Assembly: GCA_013399695.1 (NCBI GenBank)
Contig: VXAU01004018.1
Coordinates: forward strand, 248,001-312,000
Length of the DNA stretch: 64,000 nt
Source: Formicarius rufipectus
Lineage: Eukaryota; Chordata; Aves; Passeriformes; Formicariidae
Reading direction: 5' to 3'
In this document: piece by piece, positions 1-11,900 of the stretch
Numbering within the stretch: position 1 is the first letter of the stretch
Layout of the letters: every line of letters begins with the position of its first letter
Translations under genes and position numbers: made by a program
Notes under the pieces: model-generated
What the model was told of the DNA's origin: nothing
What the model saw: the letters and a program-made list of their open reading frames with translations, nothing else
Databases searched by the model: none

Positions 1-260
1 CTTTCCCTCTCTACCCTCCGGCTACACCGGCACCCCCAGCGCGTTCGGCACTCCCCTGACCCAGTTCTCACAGCGCATTTTGCTCCCTGGGGCAGCTCCG
101 CCTCATTCCACCCCAGCACCACCACACTGCTGAAAGCAGCTCCTCCTCGGGACAACCCAGCGAGCCGGACTTTCCAGTTCCACCACCGCTTTATCTCGTT
201 CTCTCATTTCCACCCTGACTGGCCAATTGTCGCTTGGGACAGAGCTCTTCGTGCCTCCGT
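1..260. promoter_or_regulatory. CpG-rich segment, probable promoter edge
   Basis: I count 15 CpG dinucleotides by eye in the first 260 bases, while the following kilobases are strongly CpG-depleted, as methylated vertebrate bulk DNA is. A CCAAT box lies at 223-227 and a consensus AP-1-type site (TGACTCA) at 261-267. The CpG density rises toward base 1, so the island probably continues off the left edge. It could drive a plus-strand gene running into the window or a minus-strand gene leaving it. A CCAAT box works in either orientation, so it does not settle direction. No TATA box is evident. Confidence 0.55.
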
Positions 261-295
261 TGACTCACACAGGTTTTACTGACCTGGACTTCAAG
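1..295 (+). other. Candidate first non-coding exon ending in a strong splice donor
   Basis: The segment ends with AAG followed by GTGAGAAG at 296-303, a near-consensus vertebrate 5' splice site, directly after the CpG-rich block. No ATG occurs on the plus strand in this segment, so if transcribed it would be 5' untranslated sequence. An open frame without an ATG start begins near 227 and runs past the donor, which argues against it being coding. The next exon of such a gene was not identified. The 5' boundary is unknown, and the segment may instead be the upstream side of a divergent minus-strand promoter. Confidence 0.35.
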
Positions 296-2420
296 GTGAG
301 AAGGAGTTACAGAAGTTCAACCCTGATTCCTTGTCCCGGATACTGCCACTGGAATGATTACAAAGTGCTGCATGCATGTATCCCTCATTCCCAAGTATGT
401 TTTTCTCATAACAGATGGAAGCCAAACTGTCCATAGTTGTACCCTGCCTGGTTTCCGACATACACAGCTTTGGATCCAGCTGATGAGCACCTGCAGTATG
501 GAAACTACCCAGTATTAGGTAAATTACATATTAGGGAGCTTGAGAACTAATTTTTCTATTGCAAAAGTATCAGTATCCACACACAGGGACCTATTTCTGG
601 CAGCTTTAGGGACATCCTTCCCTTCCAAAGCCTTGTGAGTTTATGCATTTTTTATTCCCCCTTTCCCAATTTAATTCTCTTTTCAAAACTGCACCTTTCA
701 ATGGCCTGGTAATATCCTTACCTACTCAGTTGTCAAAACACTGTTGTTTATGAGCTCTGCTAAACCTTAGATGTTGAACAATACAGATTGAAAAAAAAGC
801 CAAAATCGCAAACTCTTACTCAGTTCTGCAATAATCTGTCAGAAAATGTGAATAGATAAAGCATGGGTGTGTCTGCTTGTTTTAACCATGGCTGAATGAG
901 ATTGATAAAGAAACAACACTCCAGCAGCTGCTTCAAATTAAGAAAAATCTTTTTTCCCAACAGTAATACTGGTTCATTTATATTTACCACAAGTTTCAAG
1001 AAATTGTGTTGGAAGATTTATCATCAAACTTGATAACTCTGATTATCATGATAATATCATAGATTAAATGTTTCCTATTCCAAGAAGGCATATGATTTAC
1101 TACACATGATTGATACCCATCTCTCATATCTCTGCAGAAATGCTGCATTGCAAACTGTGGAAAATTTCTTTTATTTTTGGCCACACAGTCAAACGGGCAT
1201 TTAGCACAGCCAAGAGTGACACACACTGTGCAGCAGTGATTAAATGTAGCCTTGAAATGTTAGCCATAAGCTGGAAAGGTGTACAGGGCTGGAAAAAAGA
1301 AAGATAGGAATAAGCAGCAAACAGTAGAATCTGCAAATAAATTATTGGCAGTCATCCATGGTGGTTACTCATTGAGAAGTGTCAGTGTAGAGATGTTGTC
1401 ATTGTCTTCTCCAGCAAAAAATCATTCAAAGTAACAAGAAAACTAAAGGACCCTCAAACCACCTTCTGTCAGTCTATTTAGACTACATTTTAAAGGCACA
1501 AGCCTTTCCTGGATAGCTGGTCAAAAGATCTTTAAAATCTTACCACACTATTCAAGTAATTCTATGGGTAGCCCTGAAAACCAAAATATTCTCATTATGA
1601 TCATGTAAGTATCAAGGTAGAAGCAGTCAAAGCCCTCTAAAATGCCTCACCATCAACCTCCAGCCTGAGCTTACAGAAATTACCTGTCACAGAGTGGGAG
1701 GTTTGCATTTCTGTCTCTAAACTGATGTCCTGAAACACAGTTCCCACCAGAATGCCATCGCTGAGCAGGTGAGATCCTTGACCAACAGGAGGTGAACTGA
1801 AACAGCACAGCCTTTGTGAAAAAGGGTGAACACCTGCCAGGTGAAAATGACGAGTTTGAAACTGCTCACCTTTGGACCAGTCTGCTCTAAAGATGCCTGA
1901 CTGAATTAGAATTGAATTACAGCAAAACAGTGACATTTAACACGGACTCAGGTTTCATCTGTAGATAAAAATGTCCCATGAGAAATGAGACCAGGACACA
2001 CTTTTCCATCCTGACTTAGCAGCATCAGCTAGAACAGGAGATAGGGCAACTGCTTTAGACAATACAGATGGCCAAACACTGAAAAAGGGGAAGACTTGGA
2101 TAACAAACCCTGTGAATTAAAGTCCCATTACTAGACATTGATCCTATGTGTGTCAAGTATTTTACAAGAAGGGAACAAAAAAATAATGTCTTTATCTCAG
2201 CAAATTTACAGACCAAATAAATTCCAGAGAAATACTATGATAAGCTAGGCACTGTGCAGAAATGAATTAGAGCAGAAGCAGAGCACTGTGAGCTCTGGGA
2301 ATAATAAATTCTGGGCGTTTTATGTGTCATGTTGGCTGACTTTGGTGTCAAATAAAGGAATGCACTGACAGACACTTCCTTCTTATTTGCGACTTAGATC
2401 AAATCTCCTTTCTTCTGCAG
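296..2420. other. Non-coding stretch, no recognised element
   Basis: AT-rich, CpG-poor sequence that would be intron 1 if the donor at 295/296 is used. A pyrimidine tract with AG near 1137 precedes an open frame of about 55 codons, but the frame has no recognisable domain and a weak donor. I see no repeat family here. Confidence 0.5.
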
Positions 2421-2561
2421 GCTCTCCAGAAGAATGAGTTCACACTGCAGCTTCTCTTTCAACAGGGGATGTGCAGGGCCTTTCTCCTGTGCCCAGATGC
2501 CTCCTTAAGGAAAGAGTGGATGATACGCCCTTGTCAAATTGGACTGAAGGTGGCTGACTAA
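2421..2561 (+). other. Exon-like open frame behind a strong splice acceptor
   Basis: A good 3' splice site (pyrimidine-rich CTCCTTTCTTCTGCAG, ending at 2420) is followed directly by 46 open codons ending in TAA at 2559-2561. The translation begins ALQKNEFTLQLLFQQG and then carries a short Cys-containing stretch. The composition is protein-like, but no family is recognised. The only internal donor (AAG/GTGGCT near 2550) is poor. It could be a terminal exon of the plus-strand transcript suggested at 1-295, or a chance open frame, since the frame is open for another 27 codons upstream of the acceptor. Confidence 0.15.
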
Positions 2562-4932
2562 TTCACAAGTTGTTTAGGAGTTAAAAACCAGATAGTATCA
2601 CTAAATAAATCTTGTTTCTCCAGGAAACAAGACCAAAGCCAGGGAGGATTGTACAATGCTGCCATGCTCAAAGTACAGACTCCATAGGTGGGTTTTCCCC
2701 CCACTAATACAACACTCCCCTTCCCCAACCATATATATTTTTGACACCTATAAAGTGTTTGGTGGGGAATAAAAGGGAGCATACCCAACTGATACTTTAA
2801 GAACCTGGATAACTTGCAACATAATGAAATTTTGTTTCCCTGTAGCTTTATAACAAAATCACAGGTTTACACTTTGTTTCTCAGTAGGTACATACTGAAA
2901 CAGTCAAAAAAGCCAAACTCCCTGATAATGATATGGGAAAAGTAGATTAAAAACACGTTTCACGTTACTTATAGAAACCCATGGGATTCTCAGCCCACAT
3001 GCAAAAATTCAAAAGGTCTTCAGTTACACTGAATCACAGATATAAAAACCTGATAATATCTTTGTAAATTTGAAGATATTTTCTACCTGTTGATGGGTAA
3101 AGCTGATTTTTACCTTCTGATTTGCTATATTTGTTTATGCTGTGGTGTAATCATAAGGAAGAGAACACCAGATTTTCAAAAGCATAAATGAATTGATACT
3201 TTGGGTTGAGAATAGAAGCTGCCAGGGCTCCATTTTTGATTTGTCATGCCTGGCAATGCAATCTTGGTCATTACCAGCAGAGTGGCTGTTGACTTTCACC
3301 CTTGTGTAACTTCCAGAGATGGGTCTCGAATGCAAAACCCACAGTGATTTCTCTACCAAATCAAAGAAGTGATGACTGGGCTTCATTTATAAGAAAGACA
3401 ATAACGGGATTTCTCTTGTCACAGCAGGAATTTAGTAAAAGTCAAGACACTAATGAAGTGCAGGGAGCTGGAAATGGACAGGTGAACCTGTGTGCTTGGG
3501 AAGACATTGCACACGGAGAGAGATGGAACAATCCTGCAGATGTTACTTTATGCTGCCAAAACAAGTCCTCTGCTAGATTTCAACACTGGGCACCAAGGAC
3601 CTCTCCATCCTTACAACAGACATAAGGAGAGAGAACAGCCTCCTTTTAGCCCTTCTTGATCCTGAATATCCTTGGCTCAAGACAGTCATTGTGTGCCTAA
3701 TTTTATTTCTTTACCTTTCGCTGGTGAGCAAGAGATGTGAGGAGGCCAATTAATTCCTTTTCAGCAATGTAATAAATCACACCTCTCCTGGGACAAAAAG
3801 CTTAACCCAAGGTGAAACTGAATTTTATTAAAGCTGCTCCTCACTTCCCAGATCACACTTTTCCTGTATCAGGACACGAACTCATAATTATTTTGCCAAG
3901 TTTTACTAGTGCACGCAGCACATCCAACATTACACACTACTGCATGTCAATGTGTCAATTACATTAATATGCACCTGGAAATAAACATAGATTATGGAAT
4001 CGATGTGCTTTGAACACAGATTTTAAGAAAAAATGATTAGACATAGCATATCAACAGCATACTTGTCATGGAGTGAAAAACAAAATTATTAACTTTTTGT
4101 TGGCAAACACCCATTTTTGTTTTGGAGTCTGTCCGTCCTGTTTGGTTATGGGTAAGAAATAGATTTAAGAGAGAAGGTTCTGAGTTCAACGTGAAGAAAT
4201 GCTGTTAAAAAATTTATTGAGAGCCACAAAGTCATAATAGGCAAGTTTTACCTACTTCCCAGATTATTTGAAAGCAATTCTTTATTTCCTACCCTGGGAT
4301 AAAACTGGACTGTACACACAGAGAAATGACACTCTGCTCTGTAACACCCCTTATATATTCACCCACAGCTGCACCAATCCAGTACTTAAAGGCTTATAAA
4401 AATCTCACTTTGGGTTCTTTTGTAACCATAAGGAAGCAAAAAGGAACCAAGGATGATGGCCTAGAGGTGAAGGTGTTTGTGATCAGAAGAGAGGAAAAGG
4501 GGTGGAGATTGCATCAAAGCATTTGGAATAAGGTTTTGTTTCCTTTCTGATCAAAATAAAAAAATAAAAATCCAAGGTTTCCTGCTTTGAGATTGACACA
4601 CCCTGATATCTGCTAGAACCTCCCAGATAATCTTACCACCCACATATGCAAACAAAAAAGCTGTTTATATACCAACGATGCAAGGCAAAAATTACACAGG
4701 AGAGCATTGCCTTACATACAGAAGGGATGTCAAGAGACATGCAGACACATTTTTGTGCTGGAGACAAAGCAAAATATTCCTTTTGAGCATGACTGATGTC
4801 AAGAGATTGCTAGAGGTTCTAAGGCTCAAACTGGGGAACTTGTCTGGATATGATCATAAAAAGCGGGGAAAACATACTGATTTTTCCAACGCTTTCTTTC
4901 ACCATGAAATGCCTTCAACAAATCTCCTTTAC
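2562..4932. other. Non-coding stretch
   Basis: AT-rich unique-looking sequence with scattered short open frames in conflicting directions. I see no repeat family, RNA gene or supported exon. Confidence 0.5.
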
Positions 4933-5134
4933 CTGGAATTGTTTTGTAATTTGGTGCTGGGATCTGTGTAGCACCTGAAGCTTTGAGGTTGAGCAGCAGG
5001 TGGTCTGAGTAGGAGATATATTCAATCAGGTCACGGGGCTGTGAGTCTTTCAGAGGACAAAGAGGTACATCACGAGCACAAGTGGTCTTAAACTTATTTC
5101 TCAAGTTATATTCCCTGATCTCCAAGGTTTCCAT
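4933..5134 (-). other. Exon-like open frame with Met start and good splice donor
   Basis: Reading leftward from an ATG at 5134, 67 codons are open before a near-consensus donor (CCAG/GTAAAGG) that leaves phase 1. The frame stays open for 35 more codons into the presumed intron. The product would begin METLEIREYNLRNKFK and contain two cysteines (at about residues 19 and 26), with no signal peptide. I do not recognise a family. A stop codon abuts the ATG upstream and the nearby AG dinucleotides lack pyrimidine tracts, so an upstream acceptor is doubtful. Overlapping frames on the plus strand at 5163-5695 are also long, which weakens any single-strand call. Confidence 0.15.
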
Positions 5135-5402
5135 CTAAATCACACATGGCTGCTAGGACTGGGTGGAAATACCTGTATCCTTCCCTGTCCCAGTAGGAGC
5201 TTGTGTGATCTGCACAGATCCCTACAACAGTGTGCAGAAACACCTGATTGCAGCTTACCTGTACCTGCAGGAAGTACAACTTGGTGACCACAAAGGGAGA
5301 AATGTTCCTTTCAGGAGACACATTAAGTTTTATGGAGACACAAGGACTGGACAGGAAATTGAAACACCAAGGCATGTGGAGGTGCTCTCCTGCAGAACAG
5401 CC

Positions 5403-5424
5403 CATTCTTGGAAGGCCAAGAATG
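5403..5424. repeat. Perfect 9-bp inverted repeat
   Basis: CATTCTTGG at 5403-5411 and its exact reverse complement CCAAGAATG at 5416-5424 flank a 4-base spacer. It forms a short perfect hairpin in an otherwise unremarkable stretch. No terminator-like T run follows, and nothing ties it to a transposon end. Confidence 0.7.
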
Positions 5425-7399
5425 TACAAACTGGCTGCTGTGATTCCAGGAGTAGGCTGGCAGCTTTGGACTGTGAGATTAGCCAGGCTGAAGTCTCAGA
5501 CAGCATTATGTGAGTCACACAGAGAAAGATGTATGGCAGCTCTTCAGACCATGTGAATCAGCAGCAGGGAAGCAAAAACTCAAACAGAAATCCCTGGAGG
5601 AAGCAGAGCACAGCATGGTGCCAGCTGAAATGGCTACTGCTCACAGCTCTGCACCACAAATTTGTCTTTCCATATTCCTGTTGCTAAGTGAATAAATCCT
5701 CGCTTCTTGGTAGAAAGTGAGGGAGAAAACTAGATTTTTAGGAAGAGGGGGAAATGACAGAGTAGATGCCTGTGCTTGATCAAATGAATAAAGGAAAAAT
5801 TACTGCTGAATGACTTCCAAAAAGACCTAGAGGATCAGTAGAACAGATAAAGCTTTTATGTGATACATCCGCACTGGATGTTCTCCTAGAAATTCAGAAT
5901 ACCTTAGGAGGGAAAAAGACACCTGGGCAGAACAGGTTTAATGCTGCTTTGTGCTGAAGACATGGCTGTACATTTACCCTGAAAGTTCAGCTCTTCACCT
6001 CGTAGTTTTATACTAAAGATATCTCATGGACTGCTCTAGTTATCTGACGGAATTAATGTATCTTAAAGCTCAAGGTGCTACAGTTCCTCTTCAGTCTGGC
6101 ACTCAGTACTGCTGGTCCTGCTGCCTGCTCTTCTCCTTATATGAGATTTTTTTTCCCAATTCAACATCCATCCCACAACGACAATTCTCTCAGACAATAG
6201 CCTCACAAAATTTCTGGCTTGGCTACTTTCTGCAAGTATTTTCTGTGGAAAAAAATCAGCTGCCAGGAATGGCAAGAATTCTCTGGCTGAGCCACTGGTC
6301 ATTGTAGGGAAATTTAATTTCCTGCTTTGCTGGGTAATGCCACAGTCCTAGCCACAGCAAAAGGTAATTTTATTTAAAAATAAATTAAAAAAAATCCTGA
6401 GAAGTTCATATTTCTATTGGCAGAAGAAACAGACCTGCATATCACGATAAATTAAGGGATCTTTATGGTTGTCTAGTACCCTATAAACCAGGATTTGAAT
6501 CACCACTGCATGCATGCAAACAGCAAGCTGTGAGAGGCAGCACAATGCTAATAACTTCTCTGGTGAAAATTCAGGTTTTATAATTCAAGTTTTATAGAAA
6601 CTGTGGGAACATAACAGAAAATTGTTAAGGAGAATTATAAACATGCCCAGGTGGCCTGAAGCTGAGGTGTAGAAAAACACACAAATTGTACAGATTGTTG
6701 CTTAGCTTTGTGTCTTGGATAAATAGAATGTCTGTGTTTCAATAACATAAAGACTTACAGGCACTCTATTGAGCTGTCTTGAGATTCCTGCCCTGCTGTG
6801 GGAAAGATGGAAGCAGGGATGGAAGCTGCTGGAAGTGAGAACTCCAGGAATACAGGTGAAAACAGCAGGTCTGGTGATTGTTTAGCAAGGACCAAGCATG
6901 AACTGAGCTCCGTGGTGTCCCTGCCCATGTTTGCCACAGTAATGGAAATTAATTCACTCTTTGCATTTCATTTGTGGTTCTGCGGTCATTCCTGCATCCT
7001 GCATGTGCCAGCTCACACAGAGACCCAGGAGAATTCCTAAGCAGCCCTAATCTCATCGTTCTGCTCATTATTATTCATGACCTTGCTTCTGCAATGGAAC
7101 ACAACCGGCTATGTCCCTCCCTGACGTGGCAGGTAGGTGTTACCTTTCTGGTTTCTGAAAGCCTGACTGTCACTTAGAGCTTGCAAAGGTAATTAATTCT
7201 CATGCTGAAGGGACATAAGTAGGCAGGCAATGGGACAAGCCACTCCATGGCTTTCTTTTACTAATTACCTCTATTGAGCAAGAATAAGCTGCTTGCCAAG
7301 TAATTACTCACAGAAGCCCCACTGGGGTTCTGCATCAATTCTGTCCATTTTTAGATCACTGCTGCTGACACAACACAGAAATGCTGCCTCCTTGCACTG
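5425..7399. other. Non-coding stretch
   Basis: Moderately AT-rich, with short overlapping open frames on both strands and no recognisable domain, repeat or RNA gene. Confidence 0.5.
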
Positions 7400-8465
7400 A
7401 AAGGTCACAGATCCTCTTAAGACTAGATGGGCCCTCAGCTGACCTCTGGTTCATCCTCATGTTCAAAGGCAGGCCAACACCAAATTCCCAGTAGGGTGCT
7501 CAGGGTTTTGCCCAGCTGAGCCTTGAAAGACTCCACATGTCCCGTTGCTGTTACCTGCACCTTGGTTCCTGCTTCCCCTCTACCCATATATGAGCCCTTT
7601 CCAGCCTGAAGGCAAAGTATGAACCGTTGACTGCCCTTTGAGCCCCATGATCCAGCCAGTTATTCATCCACATAGTAGTCTACCCATCAAGACTGTAACA
7701 TTCTAAATAGCACATGAGGATGGTATTGCTAAAGTCAGGGTAGGTGATATCCTTCACTCACAAATCTAGTCACTTCATCATAGAAGACAGTCAGTCAAAC
7801 ATCATTTATCTTTGGTACATCTGTGCTTGCTGTTCCCAATCACCTTCCTCTTGATCCCTGACACAAACCTTGCTAGAAATCATCTCTCTTTTGAAGACAG
7901 GTGCAATATTTGCCTTATCAGTGATCTTTGATATCCAGGACCTTTCAAAGATAGTAGTGTATGATATCCCTATGACATCAACCAACACTCTTGGGTGATT
8001 CCCTCCTATCCCATGCACCTGTATGGGCTGAGATTTCTCAAGAGATCCATGACTCAGTCTTCTTCCACTACTGGTTGTCTGACAACACAGAGGCTTGGAA
8101 GACTTGGTGGTAACTGAGGCAAAGTAAGCATGGAGTGCACTTTGTGTGCATCTGAAGTCACTAAGTCATCCACTCCATTTGGCAACGGGACACATTTTCC
8201 ATGTTTATACATCTACTACTAATGTAGCAGTAAAAGCTCTTCTTGCTACCCTTGATGTCCCTTGCAAATGTTGACTCCAGGAGAACTTTGTCTTTCCTAA
8301 TGCCATCCCTACATGCCCCTGCAGTGTTTCAAAACTCCTCTTTCATAGCCCGTTCCTGCTCCTACCTCTTGTATACTGCTTTTCTTGGAGCTCAGTCACG
8401 GATTATCTGCTTGGCTAAGCCAGTCTCCCAGTATACATGTTTTCATGAGTAGAAGGATGAGCTGC
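7400..8465 (-). mobile_element. Old CR1 LINE fragment, antisense (3' region and reverse-transcriptase part of ORF2)
   Basis: CR1 is the dominant non-LTR retrotransposon of birds. Read on the plus strand, this block follows the antisense CR1 consensus in order. A 3' end motif comes first (GGTGCTCAGGGTTTTGCCCAG near 7495). The ORF2 reverse-transcriptase segment follows (ATCCAGCCAGTTATTCATCC near 7651), then AGGACCTTTCAAAGATAG near 7937, and the more 5' AAGCTCTTCTTGCTACCC near 8233. The element therefore lies on the minus strand. It is badly decayed: frameshifts and stops break the reading frame, and the segment between the 3' motif and the RT part is shortened, indicating an internal deletion near 7560-7620. 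It is not mobile. The boundaries are approximate, and I could not find target-site duplications. Confidence 0.88.
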
Positions 8466-8799
8466 ACTGTTCTAAGAGAAGGCTGTCCTTATAGACCTGA
8501 CATGCTAAATATTTCAAGCCAAAGTAAATAAATATATTTTTGTCAGGGCTTAAACTTCCAAAATTTAGTTACCTGAATCCAGAGATTTCCAGGAGTTAAC
8601 AGGGTAGTGACTCCAGACCAACTGGAAATTTAAGTATTGAGCTATGTGAAAGATCTCAGCCTTGCATGTCAAGCCTCATGCAACACACTTAGAGCATTGC
8701 TACAAGAGTCAGTGACTGTTACATGTGCCCACACACTGGTGACATCTCAGGCTGCAGAAAGATGTCCTCAGTGTTTCCTGCTTCCAATGCATTGAGCTC
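8466..8799. other. Non-coding stretch
   Basis: Sequence beside the old CR1 fragment, with nothing recognised. It could include further eroded CR1 that I cannot align by eye. Confidence 0.4.
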
Positions 8800-8852
8800 A
8801 TCACATAGTAGGGCAGATGACAGAAACAAGGGTGTGGATCCGAGACCTGTGA

Positions 8853-8975
8853 TTATTAGCTGAGAGTGCAGGTGCAAAGCAACGCATTTCTGGGGCTCGA
8901 AACCAAGGAGAAAGGAAGGCAGGAGCTGAGAAGGAGGAGGAGGAGGTCATACCCGAGGTGCAGCTGAAGCAACAG
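8853..8975 (+). other. Exon-like open frame with Glu run ending at a splice donor
   Basis: A 41-codon open frame, free of stops from 8853, ends at CAACAG/GTATAG (donor after 8975), and the next in-frame codons reach a stop. It contains Ala/Gly/Lys-rich sequence and a GAG run (8933-8947) giving four consecutive Glu, then EVQLKQQ. This local block has more CpG than its surroundings (at least five in about 200 bases). The only acceptor is a poor AG at 8859. The minus strand is also open across 8801-9177. Not recognised, and possibly chance. Confidence 0.12.
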
Positions 8976-8981
8976 GTATAG

Positions 8982-11900
8982 TAATTGGCTGAGAATCCGA
9001 CTGAAAACCAAGTCTCATTTTTTTCCCTATTGTCACTATAGGTGTGAAACCCAGAGGGCTTATGGAGATTGCACTTTCCACAAAGACATGCACAATGGGA
9101 CAGGTCCACAAGCCTGAGCTGCCACAGGTGAAACAGGTTGGGCCAAAGAAGGTTCCCTTTCCGTTGTTTTTACCCAAACTAATACAAAAATATGAAGATA
9201 TTTCAGAAAAGGAGTTATTATGTGGGTAGATCTTTATGGCTGCAAAACTGAGGCTGCAGACAGTTAGTAAGGCTGTAGCCTGATCAGCCTTAATCTCTCT
9301 CCTTACTCTTCCCTTATTAATAGGTTTTATTGTCCCTCTGATTGTGGGAATTCTTTTTTTTTTTTCCTGCAGGACTCATTAACATTTATATCGAGTTTTA
9401 AGTCAAAATGCTCCATTTACACTGGCCTCTGCAAAAACACATGAAGTGCTATTTGTGAGAGGATAGAGCAAAGAAATTATGGGTGGCCTTTATAGCATAC
9501 AAGAAAATGACTCCTATGAGAACAGCTGCATAGTATATTCCTTTCATGACTATCTTTTTAAACGATCAATGTTTTCTTTAAGATCTCAATTAGGGAATAA
9601 GTGAGATTGTAGGGCAGAAAGAAGAGGAAGAAAACTGGAGAGCCAAAAGCATGGAAGAGACTGGATGCTGGAATATTACATCAATAGTGGAGTAGAACAG
9701 ATAAAAGGAGGTTCAGACATCAGAGGACAGAGGGTAAATATAAACAGCTTCTGAATTTTACAGTCCTCAAATGTTGGACGCTATCACATTTTTAGTCCAT
9801 CAGGTAATTGGGGCAGACATTATTGCATTTGATCTTATCACAGGCTCTTTTTTTCCTTTCAAAAGAAACTTGAAAGCCCCCAGAAAGGTTGGAGACTGCA
9901 AGTTTTTTGAAGCCATTGCCATTCTCAGTGCAGAACAGCAAAATAATGAATTTGCAAATAGCTTTGTAATGGCTAAAGCATCCAAGGAAATAATCTACCA
10001 AAGAAATAAAATAGTTGCATGTGTTCCATAGGGAAACAAATTTCCACTGGACAAATTCATTTGTTGTTTTAAAAATCCAATGTCCCCTATAATTGGCACC
10101 CAATCAACAGCAATGTAATACCAAAGATCTTCTCCTGGTCAATACACTTACATACATAAATACATTATTGAATTGTGCTTTGGATAAAGGGAAGTCCAGG
10201 CTATGGGTTCTGGATGAACATGAAGCACCTGCCTGTGTTAGAAGCACTAACAAAGATATGGTCTATGACCCACCTCCCAAAGCTTACGTCTTTCTGTGGC
10301 CCAGCTTCCAAAGAATGGCAGGATGCAGCAAGGCTGTGGGGATATGGTTAAACCTCATGTCCATTAGTAGAGAACCGTCTGTGCCATCAGTTAGAACTGA
10401 GTGAGTCAGACTTAAAATCACAGAAACTATTCAAACAAGTAGTCCCACCTCAAAGCAATTTATCACTTCCCAAAGCAACAGCTTCTCTTCTGGTAGGATG
10501 CTTTACTGCTTCTTTATCACTCAGTTACCTCCTTTCTGTCCTTAGTATGCCAAAGAGTGCTAGGAGCAAAGAGAGCCTCCCTACTCCCCCACATTTGATC
10601 ATCCCTAATTACCTTTTCCTACTCATTAAACAAAGTCCTTTCTTTAGAAACCTAGGGGGTTTTGTGGTAGCAGAATTGCTTCTCTATTTCTATCATGCAT
10701 GCACAGACACACAAAATGTTCTTACATCATTAAGATGCCAAACACATTGGTCCTGAGCCAATGTTTTCAAAAGCAGTATTTCCAAAGCCAGTGCTTCCTG
10801 TGGGGTCCCTAGGAATAAAATGGGTTTATGGAGCTGATTTCTGCAAAGTCTGATGTTCCAGTCAGTCAGTTGTGTGTAACTATTGCCAAATATTCCTGGC
10901 TTCTAAAAGCCTTCACTCTGCCATTCTCTCACTGCAGCCTCTGCACCAGTTGCCTGTCAAACCAGAACACATTTCTCTCCCTCCATCCTTGCAAAGCAAC
11001 ACAGCTCTAACTAACCCCAAGAGTTTCAGAACTGTCACGAGACTCAAGGTCTGGAACCACCATCATAGTCACATCCCCTGAATATCCTAGTAGTGTATTT
11101 CTCATATATAAAATATTCAATGCTAAATTAATATACTGAATAGGCAGTAAAGTACATATGTGCTTGTTTGTCTGTTGGAGTCCTGGGGGAAAATGGGGTA
11201 AGATGGATAAAGAGCAAAAGAGGAAGAAGGGAAGAGAATGACTGGAATTATGAGAAACCTGGGCTTGGTTCTTGTATAGGCTTCCTTGTGCACCCAGCTG
11301 CCATAATCCCTGCCCCTCAGATCCCAGCTGTGGAGTGGGAAGCACACCTCAGTGAGGAGTTGCTCACTTCCAGCAGCAAGGCATGTAAACAGAGCAGGGA
11401 GGAAGGAACAGTATCTGTTCCTGTAAAATAGTATATAAGCACTGAACAGGGCGAGGCAGCTGGGGCGGGGAAACAGACCAGACAGGAATGGGGAGATTCC
11501 TACCAGGAATGAGATTCCTGGTTCGTGCAGGACTCTTGTCTGCTATTGTTTCCTTCTTTTCCAATCTGTGTTTGAATCGAGAAAGGGGAAATGGTATGTA
11601 ACTTGGAGCACAGTGCTAGACCCAGTCTTCCCAAATCTACCTTTGATAAGCCTCTTGAACTTTCTAAGGCTTCACGTCCTCACCACTTCCTCAGCCAGCG
11701 GCTCGGTGCTACTTTCACACATCACACAGCAGAGTAAAACACCTTCTCCTCCAACCACATGGTGCTTGTAAGACTTCACTCATCTAGCAGCTATATCTAC
11801 TAATTCCTTCCTTTCTTTGCTAACCTTTTCAGGCCAATATTTATTTGCCTTTTGCTTATTCTCTGTAATACTATATTTTACTTCTCTAGCTGTTTACTTT

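Noticed and set aside
5163..5695. Overlapping plus-strand open frames of 61-116 codons as a gene
   Set aside because: Several frames on both strands are open in this GC-richer block. There is no domain, and splice signals are inconsistent.
8947..9177. Retroviral Gag-like zinc knuckle on the minus strand
   Set aside because: The Cys spacing (C-x2-C-x4-L-x2-C) lacks the His and the correct spacing of a CCHC knuckle, and no LTR or pol sequence is nearby.
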